Positions 22,920 through 33,240 of a stretch of DNA of 64,000 bases are shown piece after piece. The stretch spans positions 28,861,815 to 28,925,814 of the forward strand of contig CM053265.1 in assembly GCA_028583415.1 (NCBI GenBank), in the 5' to 3' direction. The DNA is from Protea cynaroides. Lineage: Eukaryota > Streptophyta > Magnoliopsida > Proteales > Proteaceae. Both the position numbers and the translations under genes were made by a program. Positions within the stretch are counted from its first letter, which is position 1, and every line of letters starts with the position of its first letter. Below the pieces are notes generated by a model that saw only the letters and a list, made by a program, of their open reading frames with translations, made no database searches and had not been told where the DNA came from.

Positions 22920-25900
22920 TTACGTACCTTCTGAATCAAATAAGTGAGGGTATTGCTTCCGCATAGCATTTTCTTCTTCCCATGTAATTTCTTCCATGTC
23001 TCTACTTTTCCATGTGACCTTAACATAGTAGATATCTCTGTTGCGTAGACGTTGAACCTTTCGACTAGTGATTTCTGTTGGTGTTACTTCAAATGTCAAA
23101 TCATCAGTCAATTCTGGCAAATCCACTGTCAAAACATGCGTTGGGTCTTTGACATACTTCTTCAATAGGGAAATGTAAAATACGTCCTGCACACTTGACA
23201 TAGATGGTGGTAGTGCTAACTGATAAGCCACTTTTCCACGTTTAGCTAGAATTTCATACGGCCCGACATATCTTGGACTTAATTTCTCTTTCTGTCCGAA
23301 CCTCTTCAATCCTCGCATGGGCGATACCTTCAAAAATACTTTATCACCTACTGAGAACTCTAGATCTCTTCGTTGAGATCCACATATTGCTTCTGACGGT
23401 TCTGAGCTGTTCTCACTCTTTCCTTGATAATGTCGACCACTCGACAAGTCTCTTCAACAAATTCCGGCCCAACAATACTACGTTCTCCAACTTCATTCCA
23501 AAACAAGGGAGTTCGACACTTCCTGCCATACAGTGCTTCATAAGGTGACATCTATATAGTAGCCTGATAGCTGTTGTTATAAGCAAACTCGATCAGTGGT
23601 AATCTTTCGTCCCATGATCCCTTGAAATCAATTACACATGCTCGTAGCATATCTTCTAGAATCTGAATTGTACATTCCGACTGTCCATCTGTCTGTGGGT
23701 GGAATGCAGTACTGAACTTCAACGTTGTACCCATAGCCTTTTGCAATCCTTCCCAAAACTTGGAAGTAAATCGTGGATCTCTATCAGACACAATGCTTTC
23801 TGGTACACCGTGTAACCGAACAATATTATCCACATACAGCTTCGCTAACCTTTCCAGTGTATACTGAGGTCGTATAGGTATGAAGCGAGCTGTTTTAGTC
23901 AGACGGTCCACAATCACCCAAACTGCGTCAACTACTCGAGGAGTCAATGGTAGCCCTGTGACGAAGTCCATAGTGATGCAGTCCCATTTCCATGCTGGTT
24001 TCGGTAATGGCTGTAACAGTCCGGCTGGTCTTTGTCGTTCAGCCTTTACTTTCTGACAATTTAGGCATTGAGACACGAACTTAGCTACATCTGCTTTCAT
24101 TCCCCTCCACCAATATAGTTTCTTTAGATCATGATACATTTTTGTACTTCCAGGATGTATCGAATAAATGGTGGTGTGGGCTTCCTTCATCAGTCGGTGT
24201 CTAATGTCTGCACTTTCTGTTTCAGGTACACATATTCTTCCTTTATATCTCAGTACCTTCTCGTCATCCAAGGTGAACTCAGGGTTAGTCCTACCTTTCT
24301 CGATATCTTCTTCTACTGTTCTCAGATAAGGATCTCTTTGATAGCTGTCTTCACTTCATCCACTATATCCGGTATAATCTTTAATGCCGCAAACATATTC
24401 GAAAACCGATGAAAAACCCTTGGTTGGCTGATCCATCCGTTGTATCTATCACATACTGCTCGTTGCCGTGATTGAATACCATTTTGGTAGTACACATTGC
24501 TGCAGTTGTGCTAACTTCTCCTTGTGATTTTATCATTGCTTTTCGGCTTAACGCATCTGCTACTACGTTCGTTTTTCCCGGATGATACTGGATATCACAA
24601 TCATAGTCTTTCAATAGTTTCATCCATCTTCTCTGTCTCATATTCAACTCCTTCTGATTAAATAAATAAGTAAGACTTTTATGGTCCGACTTAATCTGAA
24701 ATTTCTCTCCGTATAAGTAATGTCTCCATATCTTGACAGCATGTACTACTACTGCTAACTCCAAATCATGAGTGGGGTAATTTTTCTCATGTACCTTCAA
24801 CTGTCTTGAAGCATAAGCAATCACTTGCTCTCCTTGCATAAGCACACATCCTAATCCCAATCCCGACGCATCAGTGTATAAGGTAAACGTCTGTCCTGGA
24901 ATAGGAATAGTCAAAATTAGGGCGGATATCAATCTGGACTTCAACGTTTGGAAACTCTTCTCACATTTATCGGTCCACATGAACTTTTCACCTTTCTTAG
25001 TCAAACTGGTGAGAGGTACGGCAATCCGAGAATAGTCTTCTACGAATCTCCGATAATAACCAGCTAGACCCAGAAAACTTCTGATTTCCAAAACGCTCTT
25101 TGGTGCTTCCCATTTTACAATAGTCTCGATCTTGTTGGGGTCCACTTTGATTCCTTGAACGGATAATACATGGCCTAGAAAGGCAACTTCACTTAGCCAA
25201 AACTCACACTTTGAAAATTTGGCATATAGCTTCTCCTTCCTTAAATGCTGTAGGGCTGCGTTTAGGTTCTTGATATGGGTTTCCTTGTCCTGGGAGTATA
25301 CCAATGTATCATCAATGAATACTATAACCGACGTATCCAACATATCGTGGAAAAATCGGTTCATAAGTTCCTGAACGTTGCCGGTGCATTAGTTAATCCG
25401 AAAGACATAACCAAAAATTCATAATGTCCGTATCTGGTCCTGAAAGCTGTGTTCGGAATATCACCTTCTTTAATCTTCAACTGATAATAGCCCGATCGAA
25501 GATCGATCTTAGAAAATACTTTCGCTCCTTGTAACTAATTGAACAAGTCATCGATCCGAAGTAGCGGGTATCGATTCTTGATTGTCAGTTTATTCAACTC
25601 CCGATAGTCGATACATAATCGAACGCTACCATCCTTCTTCTTTACGAACAACACCGGTGCCCCCCATGGAGATATACTGGGTCGAATATAACCCTTGTCC
25701 AGCAGTTCTTGTTGTTGCACTTTTAATTCCTTCAGTTCCGTAGGAGCCATTCTATAAGGTGCTTTAGACACTGGTGTGGCTCCAGGTATAAGGTCTATCA
25801 CAAACTCCGTGGCTCGGTCGGGTGGTAATCCGGGTAGTTCCTCTGGAAATACGTCAGGATAGTCCCGCACGACATCAATATCTTCCATTAGTGGCGTGTC

Positions 25901-26364
25901 CTTGGTTAGGTCGACCACGGATACTAGATACCCGATTGCCCCCTTCTCAAGGCACTTCTTAGCCTTTAGTGCTGAAAGTATGAGCTTGCGTCTCCGGGGA
26001 AGTTTGGTTCTCGAGAAACTTAATTCTGCTCCTTCTTTGTCTTTGAACGTTAGCTTCTTTTCGGCGCATAATAGATTTGCAGAATGCCGAGCTAACCAGT
26101 CCATTCCCAAGATGACATCAAAGTCTGCCATCTCAAGTTGTATCAAGGTTGCATCTAAAGTCTTCTCTCTAATGAGAACTGGACATGGTCCATAACTTTT
26201 CTCTAATTCCACTTCTAACCCCATCGGTGACCATACAAGTAATTTGTAGTCTAATGTTTTGATGGGTAAATTCATCTTCTTTCCAAATGACACAGATATA
26301 AATGAATGAGTAGCTCCGGAATCGAAGAGTACTCTCGCGGGTACGCCATTTATAGGTACAATAC
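22920..26364 (-). pseudogene. pol: Element 1 pol: protease, RT, RNase H, integrase, chromodomain-like tail
   Basis: Minus-strand order: protease with VLFDSGATHSF (about 26330-26290); RT with LCIDYRELNKL, SKIDLRSGY and the catalytic FIDDTLVYS; RNase H with LYTDASGLGLG and ADALSRK; integrase with a zinc-binding H-H-C-C (KEAHTTIYSIHPG...CLNCQ), catalytic Asp in MDFVTGL, Asp in VSDRDPRF and Glu in TDGQSE at DD35E spacing; then a C-terminal WKSRDMEEITWEEENAM chromodomain-like tail that would direct integration to chromatin. Breaks: TAG at 25537-25535, frameshift near 25372, frameshift near 24355, TAG at 23554-23552, frameshift near 23380. Catalytic residues of RT and integrase remain. Confidence 0.92.
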
Positions 26365-26434
26365 CTGTGATTTATCTTTACTTAGTCTACATGCTCATTC
26401 AATGTAATTTTAACTTTAAAAGTTTCAGTCATAC
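26365..26434 (-). other. 70-bp intron-like insertion between gag and protease
   Basis: On the minus strand the insert begins GTATGAC and ends ATCACAG, with GACTAAGTAA about 20 bases before the end as a branch-point-like string. It is AT-rich. It is absent from the homologous junction of the T2 element (40690-40730). Taking out exactly 70 bp joins DVVTG to IVPINGVPARVLFDSG in one frame. A 10-bp direct repeat (ATACCTGTGA, 26361-26370 and 26431-26440) flanks it, so a small insertion with duplication is the alternative. Confidence 0.5.
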
Positions 26435-27569
26435 CTGTGACCACATCGGGTGATGCGACCGCATCCTCGGACGTAACAGCATATACACGTCCCTGATGGA
26501 ATTGCTTCTTGGGCTTAGGGCACTCCCTTGCCATATGTCCCGGTTGGTTGTAGTTAAAACACTTCAGAACTTCAAAATTTGGCTTTGGCTGAGGTTGAGC
26601 TGCTGGAGTAGTCTTGGTTGGAGCAGTAAAATTCTGAGGACGAAAAGGCTTATATGTCTTGTTATTGCCTCCGTTGTATGAATTTCCGACTGGCCTTTTG
26701 ATGCCTCTGTTTTGAGTAAAATAACTCTCCTTCTGGCTCGATTCTATAACTCGAGCAATCTGGACAGCTTCATTATAAATTCTCTTTTCTAAGCCCAGAA
26801 CATGTTCTCTGATGTTTCCTCTCAGTCCCGTGACAAACCTACGGGTTTAGGTTTCTTCTTCTTGCATACTCAGTGGTGCGAAGAAAAATAGCTCTTCATA
26901 ACGCTGTTGGTACGCATCCACTGACATCTGTCCCTGATAAAGACTCATGAACTCCTTCTCCATCGAATCTCTGAAGCTCCGTGGAAAATATTTCTCAAAG
27001 AAGACTTCTTTATATATAGCCCATGTCAGTAGGGCGTGCTTGGCCAGTAGATATGCCTTCGTTGATTTCCACCAATGATGTGTGTCGCCCTTGAGCATAA
27101 AGGTGGCGCATAGTACTTTCTCTTCCTCTGTAATAGTCAACATGAGGAAATTGCTCTCCATCTCGTCTATCTAGTGTGCTGGCCACAATGGATCAGACGG
27201 TTTGCTGTTGAATTCCTTGGGTTTTATCTTCAAAAATCTCTCCACTAGTCGGGAGTGGTCCAGCTGATTTTGGGGGTTTGCCCCAAACATATGGGGTGGA
27301 TACTGGTAATTCCCTTGAGCTGCTTCCGGTACCTGCACTGGAATCTGTGCAGCCGATTGTGGAGGTGTCTGAGGAGCTGGGTGGTTACCCACCGGTGCTG
27401 CACTGGTTTGTCCTGTGTGCATGGGTGCAGCCTGAGTGGCTTGAAACATTATTCCCATGGCAACCTGCATCTCGGTTGTTAGCTCTAGTGGTGGAGGTGG
27501 CAAATTTGTAGGGTTTTCCTGTTCTGGATTACCCGATGCATAATTATTTTCCTGACAAGTCTCCTCCAC
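26435..27569 (-). pseudogene. gag: Element 1 gag
   Basis: Starts at the first in-frame ATG (27569); the frame is open for some codons further upstream with a proline run, so the true start may lie there. Pro/Gln-rich N-terminus, capsid core (MESNFLMLTITEEEKVL, HHWWKSTKAYLL, RSFRDSMEKEFMSL), MQEEET, then a basic linker and a zinc knuckle reading CFNYNQPGHMARECP. The second knuckle Cys is Tyr, which would abolish zinc binding. Stops at 27173-27171 (in the WPAQW-type motif) and 26849-26847. Confidence 0.88.
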
Positions 27570-27599
27570 GGGTGGTGGTGGTGGGACGGCATTTCGGGT

Positions 27600-28133
27600 C
27601 TGTCAGGTCACCCTACGTCCAGATATAATTCTCTTCTGTGGTTGGTGGTGCCTGAAAATCATCAAAATAGGTGAGAAGTCATTTATATTTCATGTAGGCA
27701 CGCTAACCAATAATCAATTCCAATTCTAGCTCATTTTATAAAAAAATACTGTCTTTTCTATGCAGGGTCGATGGTGAGGGTCGATGGTGTGTCCGACCCT
27801 TGGTATCCGACCCTGGGAATGACCTGTTCTTCCCGAGAGCTGAGGGTCGATGCGAGGGTCGATGGGTATCCGACCCTCAGTTCCGACCCTTGATTTTTTG
27901 TCAGATTCCCGAGAGCCGAGGGTCGATGGGAGGGTCGATTCGAGGGTCGATTGTGCTAGTCGAATTGTCTGACCCTCGGACCAAAAATCAGATTTTTAAG
28001 ATCCGATTCTGGGTCATTTCTTATTATTTCCCTCCCGTTTCGACTCGCCTCTCCACTCTGAGTTGCTACAGTGCTACTCCACTGTTGTTGGTCGATTTTA
28101 GTCCGAGTTTCGACGTCCACGTCATCCATACAG
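27600..28133 (+). promoter_or_regulatory. GGGTCGA array and untranslated exon upstream of the antisense ORF
   Basis: 27766-27972 holds about ten GAGGGTCGATGG or CCGACCCT units in both orientations, like those in the U3 of the element's own LTRs. The array is followed by a pyrimidine-rich stretch (28020-28133) ending CATACAG before GTATGT. I read this as promoter plus first exon of a plus-strand gene opposite to gag. No good TATA box was seen. Confidence 0.45.
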
Positions 28134-28575
28134 GTATGTTCTCTCATTTTTACTTGTTTTTAGGTTTCTATTTCTAGGTTTTCGCACGTTTAACTTGTAT
28201 TTTTCAAATTAAAATTTTTCCAACCGTAATAATTCGATTTTTATTGGGGGCTTTTGTTATTGGTGTCTCGAGGAACGAAAGCCCTCAAAAAATTTTGAGT
28301 TTCATTGGTTGGTTATCGAGAAACTTGAAATTTTCTCTTTTTGCCCTAATTTGTCGAAATTTTTTATTTTTCTTGATTTTCTTCAAATTGGACATCGTTA
28401 GTTAAAATTTCCTACTGTATGTGGGTTGTAGGATGTATGTTAACCTACGTAAGTTCTCATGCCCACTTGTATGGTGAGGAATGGGGCTTTATGGTCAACT
28501 TACGTCGTTATTAAATCAAGTTTTGGATTTTTATCCTATTAACTCCTTGTTTTCCTTCTCTTTCTTATTTTGCAG
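28134..28575 (+). other. Leader intron of the antisense gene
   Basis: CAG|GTATGTTC at the 5' end and TTCTCTTTCTTATTTTGCAG|ATACC at the 3' end, 442 bp, T-rich, with no open frame. All features fit a plant U2-type intron. Only six bases separate the acceptor from the ATG. Confidence 0.6.
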
Positions 28576-28580
28576 ATACC

Positions 28581-29607
28581 ATGGCTCGTACTAAGGTACC
28601 CCGAGTTCGTGATCCCCTTCGCTTCCATTCCAATGAAGCCGAGGCACGGTATGCAGGTTGTTGAGATGGAGATGAGGGCAGAGATCGATAATCAGTTGCT
28701 CCGTCCTGATCGTTGGCAGATGAGAGCTTGTTATTTGTGTCCAGCTCCTCGGGTCTTCTGCAAGATTATCCAGCATAATCTGATCCCGTAGAGTGGCCAC
28801 TATGAGAGGGTTTCTCAGCTGACTCAGTTTCTGATTTACAGTATCTGCACTCGCCAGCCCGTCTGCCTTCCATACATCATCATGCGGACTATGATTAGTG
28901 CCACATTGTCCGGTCATAGGGGTAATCTACCCTATGGATGCATGATTACAGTCCTACTGACCCGTCTGGGGGTTGACTTGGTAGATGAGAAGATTCAAGA
29001 GAAGACCTTCTCGTCACCCCTAGATTGGGAGGCAATCTGCAAGATGGGTATGCGGGATGCCCAGGTTAGTGATGAGGAGAGGAACACGATGGTGCGCCCT
29101 CACACTCGTATCGAGATGGCTGGTGCTGAGGCTGCTGCTGCCGCTGCTAGAGCTCATGTGGATCCCGTCGACGATGACGACCGCATGTATATGGATGTTG
29201 ACGCGATACCACCTCCTTCACCTACTCATGCGGCTGGTGTTGGTACTTCTTCTGCGGCGGATCCTGTACCTGAGACTTGTCCTTCTTATGCGGCTGGTCC
29301 TTCACGCCCACCTGCTGATATGATGGAGATGCTGCAGGAGATCAGGGAGGCACAGAGCAGATCTGAGCTGAGGATGGAGGAGTTGCTAGACGCTCAGCGT
29401 GTGAGATTGGATGAGCTGCTAGCTGCCTAGCACATATCAGATACGCGGATGGGAGAGCTCATAGAGGTATAGCATGCGATCGGGGTGGCGGATCTCCGCT
29501 CTAGCTCGACGACCCAGACTCAGATAGCTTGGTTGACTAGAGTCTATGCTGAGGACTATGACCGAGATCGGGAGGCCCCGCCTCCTCCTTCGCCTCCAGC
29601 TTCTTGA
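28581..29607 (+). pseudogene. Antisense ORF of element 1, putative plant transposon protein-like
   Basis: Plus strand, opposite to gag and pol, between gag and the primer site. ATG at 28581 in good context (ACCATGGCT). The frame reads MARTKVPRVRDPL and FHSNEAEARY, then shifts near 28650 to a frame with AEIDNQLLRPDRWQMRA, CKIIQHNLIP, VCLPYIIMRTM, GNLPYGCMITVLLTRLGV, PLDWEAICKMGM, a short Ala-rich helix, an acidic region and a helical tail (MEMLQEIREAQSRSELRMEEL), ending PPPPSPPAS. In-frame TAGs at 28789, 29428 and 29473 each look like a mutated CAG. The LPY..MIT.L...GV block resembles the 'putative plant transposon protein' domain (recalled, not searched). Homologous to 1530-2770. Function unknown. 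Confidence 0.65.
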
Positions 29608-29631
29608 TCGTACTTTATTTTCCTTGTATTA

Positions 29632-29665
29632 CAGAGTAACTGTCCGAGTGGTGGACTGTACTCTG
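29632..29665. ncRNA. Leader hairpin, element 1
   Basis: CAGAGTA-ACT-GTCC-loop-GGAC-TG-TACTCTG. The same structure occurs in the T2 leaders with one compensated base pair. It lies between the antisense ORF stop and the primer site, so it is in the 5' leader of the element RNA and in the 3' region of any antisense RNA. Confidence 0.5.
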
Positions 29666-29870
29666 CTTTAGTTATGTGTATACGTTTTGTTTCTCTCACT
29701 CATTGTATGTAACTTGTTTCCCCTTTAATAGATGCATTATTCTCTTTTTAAATTTGGTCTCAATCATTAATTGTGCTTATAGTGTGTTAATATTACTGTT
29801 TTTACTTTTATCCTATCTCAGTTCACAATTGTCTTGAATGTATGTTAGTTCGGCGGGCAAGGCCTGAGAT

Positions 29871-29882
29871 GCTCTGATACCA
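29871..29882 (-). other. Element 1 primer binding site (initiator tRNA-Met)
   Basis: TGGTATCAGAGC on the minus strand, three bases from the 5' LTR. This is the standard site for plant initiator tRNA-Met. Confidence 0.93.
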
Positions 29883-30170
29883 AGTTGTCACACCCCAATT
29901 CTGTACTATTCAGAATGATGTGATGAACCGCTAATAGACCAACAGTTCAAGCAGGATCTTGAGTAGGCTATCCCCGCATTATCTGAACTTACACACATCC
30001 GTAATCATAATCAGAGTAAATACACAATAGCGGAAGTCTTATAATAACATGAACTGAGAAACTAAAATGATATTAATAATTTAATAGTAAATTATTCTGT
30101 TTTCAACTGAGACATAATTAATTATCAAATACATGTCTTCATAAACCCAATAAAGAAACCTATAAAATAT

Positions 30171-30306
30171 CTAGTCAAATACACACGAGTTGCACTCGCA
30201 AGAGGAGTCGTGTGTATCCACTTCAGCTTCAGCTTCCATCGCTGCCACGTTCCCGTATGCAGACGCATTCACATAGTCTTCAACGGTATAACCTGCATCA
30301 TCAACT
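30171..30306 (-). CDS. LTR-encoded peptide, element 1 5' copy
   Basis: Same core as the 3' LTR copy (DDAGYTVEDY to SCECNSCVFD, stop TAG at 30173-30171). It lies some 1.5 kb downstream of the U3 TATA box, in the transcribed part of the LTR. Confidence 0.45.
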
Positions 30307-31819
30307 AAAAATATTCGACGTCGAGGGGTGAGCACACATCACGGCTCAGTGAGTAGCCAAAACAGTGCAACAATACATATGCATGCAAATCAATTTATAT
30401 CTTTGGTCTGGTATATAAGTTTGGAGTATGCAATAGAAAGGTTTAGGTAGCCAAAGGTCACGTTTATTGACCCCGCCTCCATACACGAGTGTGTGACGTT
30501 ACCCGAAGATCACGTTTATCGTCAACTCACATGCACCCAATCATGAACATTATATAACAATGGTTACGTTTATTGCTATATAGTGCCATACCAACACGTA
30601 AGCCCCTGTTAGCGAGGGCTGCAAACTGGGCTCGCAACTAACCAATCCTAATGCCAAAAAGTGTATCCATGGCCTCACCCCAGCATCCCTCAGAATGTCC
30701 ATAGAGATAGAGCTAAGGCCCCCCGGTAGAGTCAGAGATTACAAGGACCGAGACGACCTCCCCTGATACTCTATGACATAATAGTTCTGCTAAAGTAATG
30801 GCGATACAACGATGCTAATGCACAAGACTTGAGTTAAAGATAGAGCTAAAGTGCTGAGACCCGCCAAAGGTTAACGTTTATTGACGTTCTCATCACACCT
30901 CCCCTGATACTCGCTCGCATCAAGTACATCAACCACACAGATACAAGCACATGCCTATTCCTATCATCATCTTCATCATCATGTTATAAACAATAAAGTA
31001 ATTATGCATGAACAAGTAATAGAAATATTGGATGGCATGTTGTATGCACATTACAAACATATTCGCATAGAATCAAGCATGGCATAGGACTCAAGAAATA
31101 GAAAATAGTTTTTCTTATTAACCAATTTAGTTTGGAGTTCTGGTTCCTCACCTTAGCTTGCTAATAGATACTTTTCCAAGCTTTAGAATCACCTTTATAG
31201 TGTTATTATATTGCTAGAAGACCTAACAAAGTCGCTAGAATTTAATTAGAATTAATTCTAGATTTATAAACCATGCTGTTAACTGAGGGTCGGAGGTAGG
31301 GTCGGAGTCCTGATCGACCCTGGGTGTGACCCTCCCCAGATTCTGAACTTCCCGAACACTGAGGGTCGATGGTCAGGAACACCTAGGGTCGGATGGTCAT
31401 CGACCCTCGGTGCGACCCTCTGTGCACTTTGGTCCAATTCCCTCTTTTAATCCATTCTTCGTGTTTGGAATCCTATGGCTTGCTCCTACATTCCATTCTA
31501 CATGCATTCCATGGTCTGAAACCATGTATAACCCACCTAGATAGCTTTCATGCATTCTTCTATGGTTTTCCATGGAAACCTAACCATAGATTGATGGTTT
31601 GGATTTCTCCGAGATCACACTCTCAACAATAACTAACCTAAAGTCTGTAGAAACTCATGAAATTAGTATCCATACCTGAGAAGATTACTTTTTCTCTGAA
31701 ATTCTTCTCCTTTTTGCTAAGTTCTCTTCCTTACCTTTCTTCTTCCTCTTTTCCTTCTCCTCTCTTTCTCTCAATTCAATTAGGGTTCTGAAAGGAGTGA
31801 AAGTGGCTTAGGGACGTCC

Positions 31820-31827
31820 TTTAAATA
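31820..31827 (-). promoter_or_regulatory. LTR TATA box, element 1
   Basis: TATTTAAA about 370 bp inside the LTR, conserved in the T1 and T2 LTRs (22510-22517, 44402-44409, 47239-47246, 53653-53660, 60489-60496). It would place the RNA start near 31790, making U3 about 400 bp and leaving about 1.9 kb as R-U5. Confidence 0.55.
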
Positions 31828-32197
31828 GGGTAGGAATATCCTAAAATAAGTCCCTTTGAGATTAGGAAAGAATCCCCATCGAAAATTAGGAAATTTCCTA
31901 ATTTTATTTCCTACGGTAACCGAGGGTCGATGGGAGGGTCGATGATCCCGTCGACCATAGGGTCCTAAGCTGTCCGACCCTCCCTTCAAAACTGAGGGTC
32001 TGACTTTCTATTTTGGGAGGTCCGACCCTGCTTAGCTGGGTATGCGACCCTTCCCCTATTTTAAGTGTTTTTGGGTCGATTTGATACCTGGGATCTCGAT
32101 CTCCTTCACGCCCTTGGTCCATTTGACTCGACCATGACGGGTAAACCTGGTTCAAAGTGGTAAGACCGGGTTAAATTGACACGGGTCTTACAGCCTA

Positions 32198-32242
32198 CAT
32201 ATTCCAAAGGTTCTAAAAATCAAGTACAACATAGTTCATTAG
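32198..32242. other. Host repeat resumes after element 1
   Basis: CATATTCC...ATCAAGTAC..CATAGTTC continues the phrase cut at 20575. Confidence 0.5.
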
Positions 32243-33240
32243 GGTGGTTTGATGACGCCAAATAAGACCGACTCAGCTTGAGAAGGGTGATGTCCAATCA
32301 GACTAACACAGTCCAATAATGTGATGTCGCATAGCACCGACACAGTCCAAAAAGGTGATGTTGCATAGGCCGATACAGTCCAAAAAGGTGATGTCGCATA
32401 GGACCGACACAATCCAATAAGGTGATGTCGCATAGGACCGATGCAGTCCAAAAGGGTAACATTGCATAGGACCCGACATAGTCCAAAAAGGTGATGTCAC
32501 GTAGGACCGACACAGTCCAATATGGTATTGTCGCACAGGACCAATACAGTCCAAAAAGGTGATGTCGCATAGGACTGACACAGTCCAAAAAGGAGATGTC
32601 ATAAAGGACTAACACAGTCTAAAAAGGTGATGTCACATAGGATTACACAGTCCAAAAAGGTGATGTCGCATAGGACCGACACAGTCCAATAAGGTAATGT
32701 CGCATAGGATGGACACAGTCCAATACGGTGATGTCAGATAGGACCGACACAGTCCAATAAGATGATGTCACATAGGACTGGCATAGTCCTAAAGGGTAAC
32801 ATCACATAGGACTGACAAAGTCCAATATGATGATGTCGCATAGGACTGACATAGTCCAAAAAGGTGATGTTGCATAGGACCGACACGGTCCAATCAAGTA
32901 AAGTCTCATAGGACCGACACAGTCCAAGAAAGTGATGTCACATAGGACTGACACATAGGGTGATGTCGTATAGGACCGCACAGTCCAAAGAGGTGATCGA
33001 TGTCTGACCGACACAGTCCAAGAAGGTGATGTCGCATAGGACCGACATAATCTAATAAGGTAATGTTGCATAGGACCAACACTGTCCAATAGGGTGATGT
33101 CGTATAGAACCGACACAGTCCAAAGAGGTGATCGATGTTGCATAGGACTGATACAGTCCAAGAAGGTGATGTCGCATAGGACCAACACAGTCCAAAAAGG
33201 TGATGTCGCATAGGACCAACACAGTCCAATCAGGTGACCT
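32243..33240. repeat. 34-bp minisatellite, about 28 degenerate copies
   Basis: Unit of the type GGTGATGTCGCATAGGACCG then ACACAGTCCAAAAA. Copies vary, and a few are shortened (near 32950 and 33000). It lies in the repeat that hosts element 1. Because 34 is not a multiple of three, overlapping minus-strand frames show a rotating 34-residue pattern; these are not genes. Confidence 0.95.

Larger units (their letters stand above)
20576..32192 (-). mobile_element. Element 1: full-length Tekay/Del-type chromovirus with antisense gene
   Basis: 11,617 bp with 2307-bp LTRs at both ends (TGTAAGACCC...GGTGTGACA on the minus strand) and target duplication GCCTA at 20571-20575 and 32193-32197. Minus strand order: 5' LTR (right), primer site, antisense ORF on the plus strand, gag, protease, RT, RNase H, integrase with chromodomain-like end, polypurine tract, 3' LTR (left). 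Five or more pol disruptions make it non-autonomous. LTRs differ by only scattered substitutions by eye, so it is moderately young. Confidence 0.95.
29886..32192 (-). repeat. Element 1 5' LTR
   Basis: 2307 bp, same length as the 3' LTR. Same internal features at an offset of 9310: GGGTCGA clusters, TATTTAAA box, GTTTATTG repeats and peptide. Confidence 0.95.

Noticed and set aside
23273..26681. Plus-strand ORFs of 60-100 codons opposite element 1 pol
   Set aside because: Shadows of the pol coding frame. The same shadows appear opposite pol in the other copies.
32239..33229. Overlapping minus-strand ORFs of 70-128 codons
   Set aside because: All lie in the 34-bp minisatellite and encode the rotated repeat unit only.
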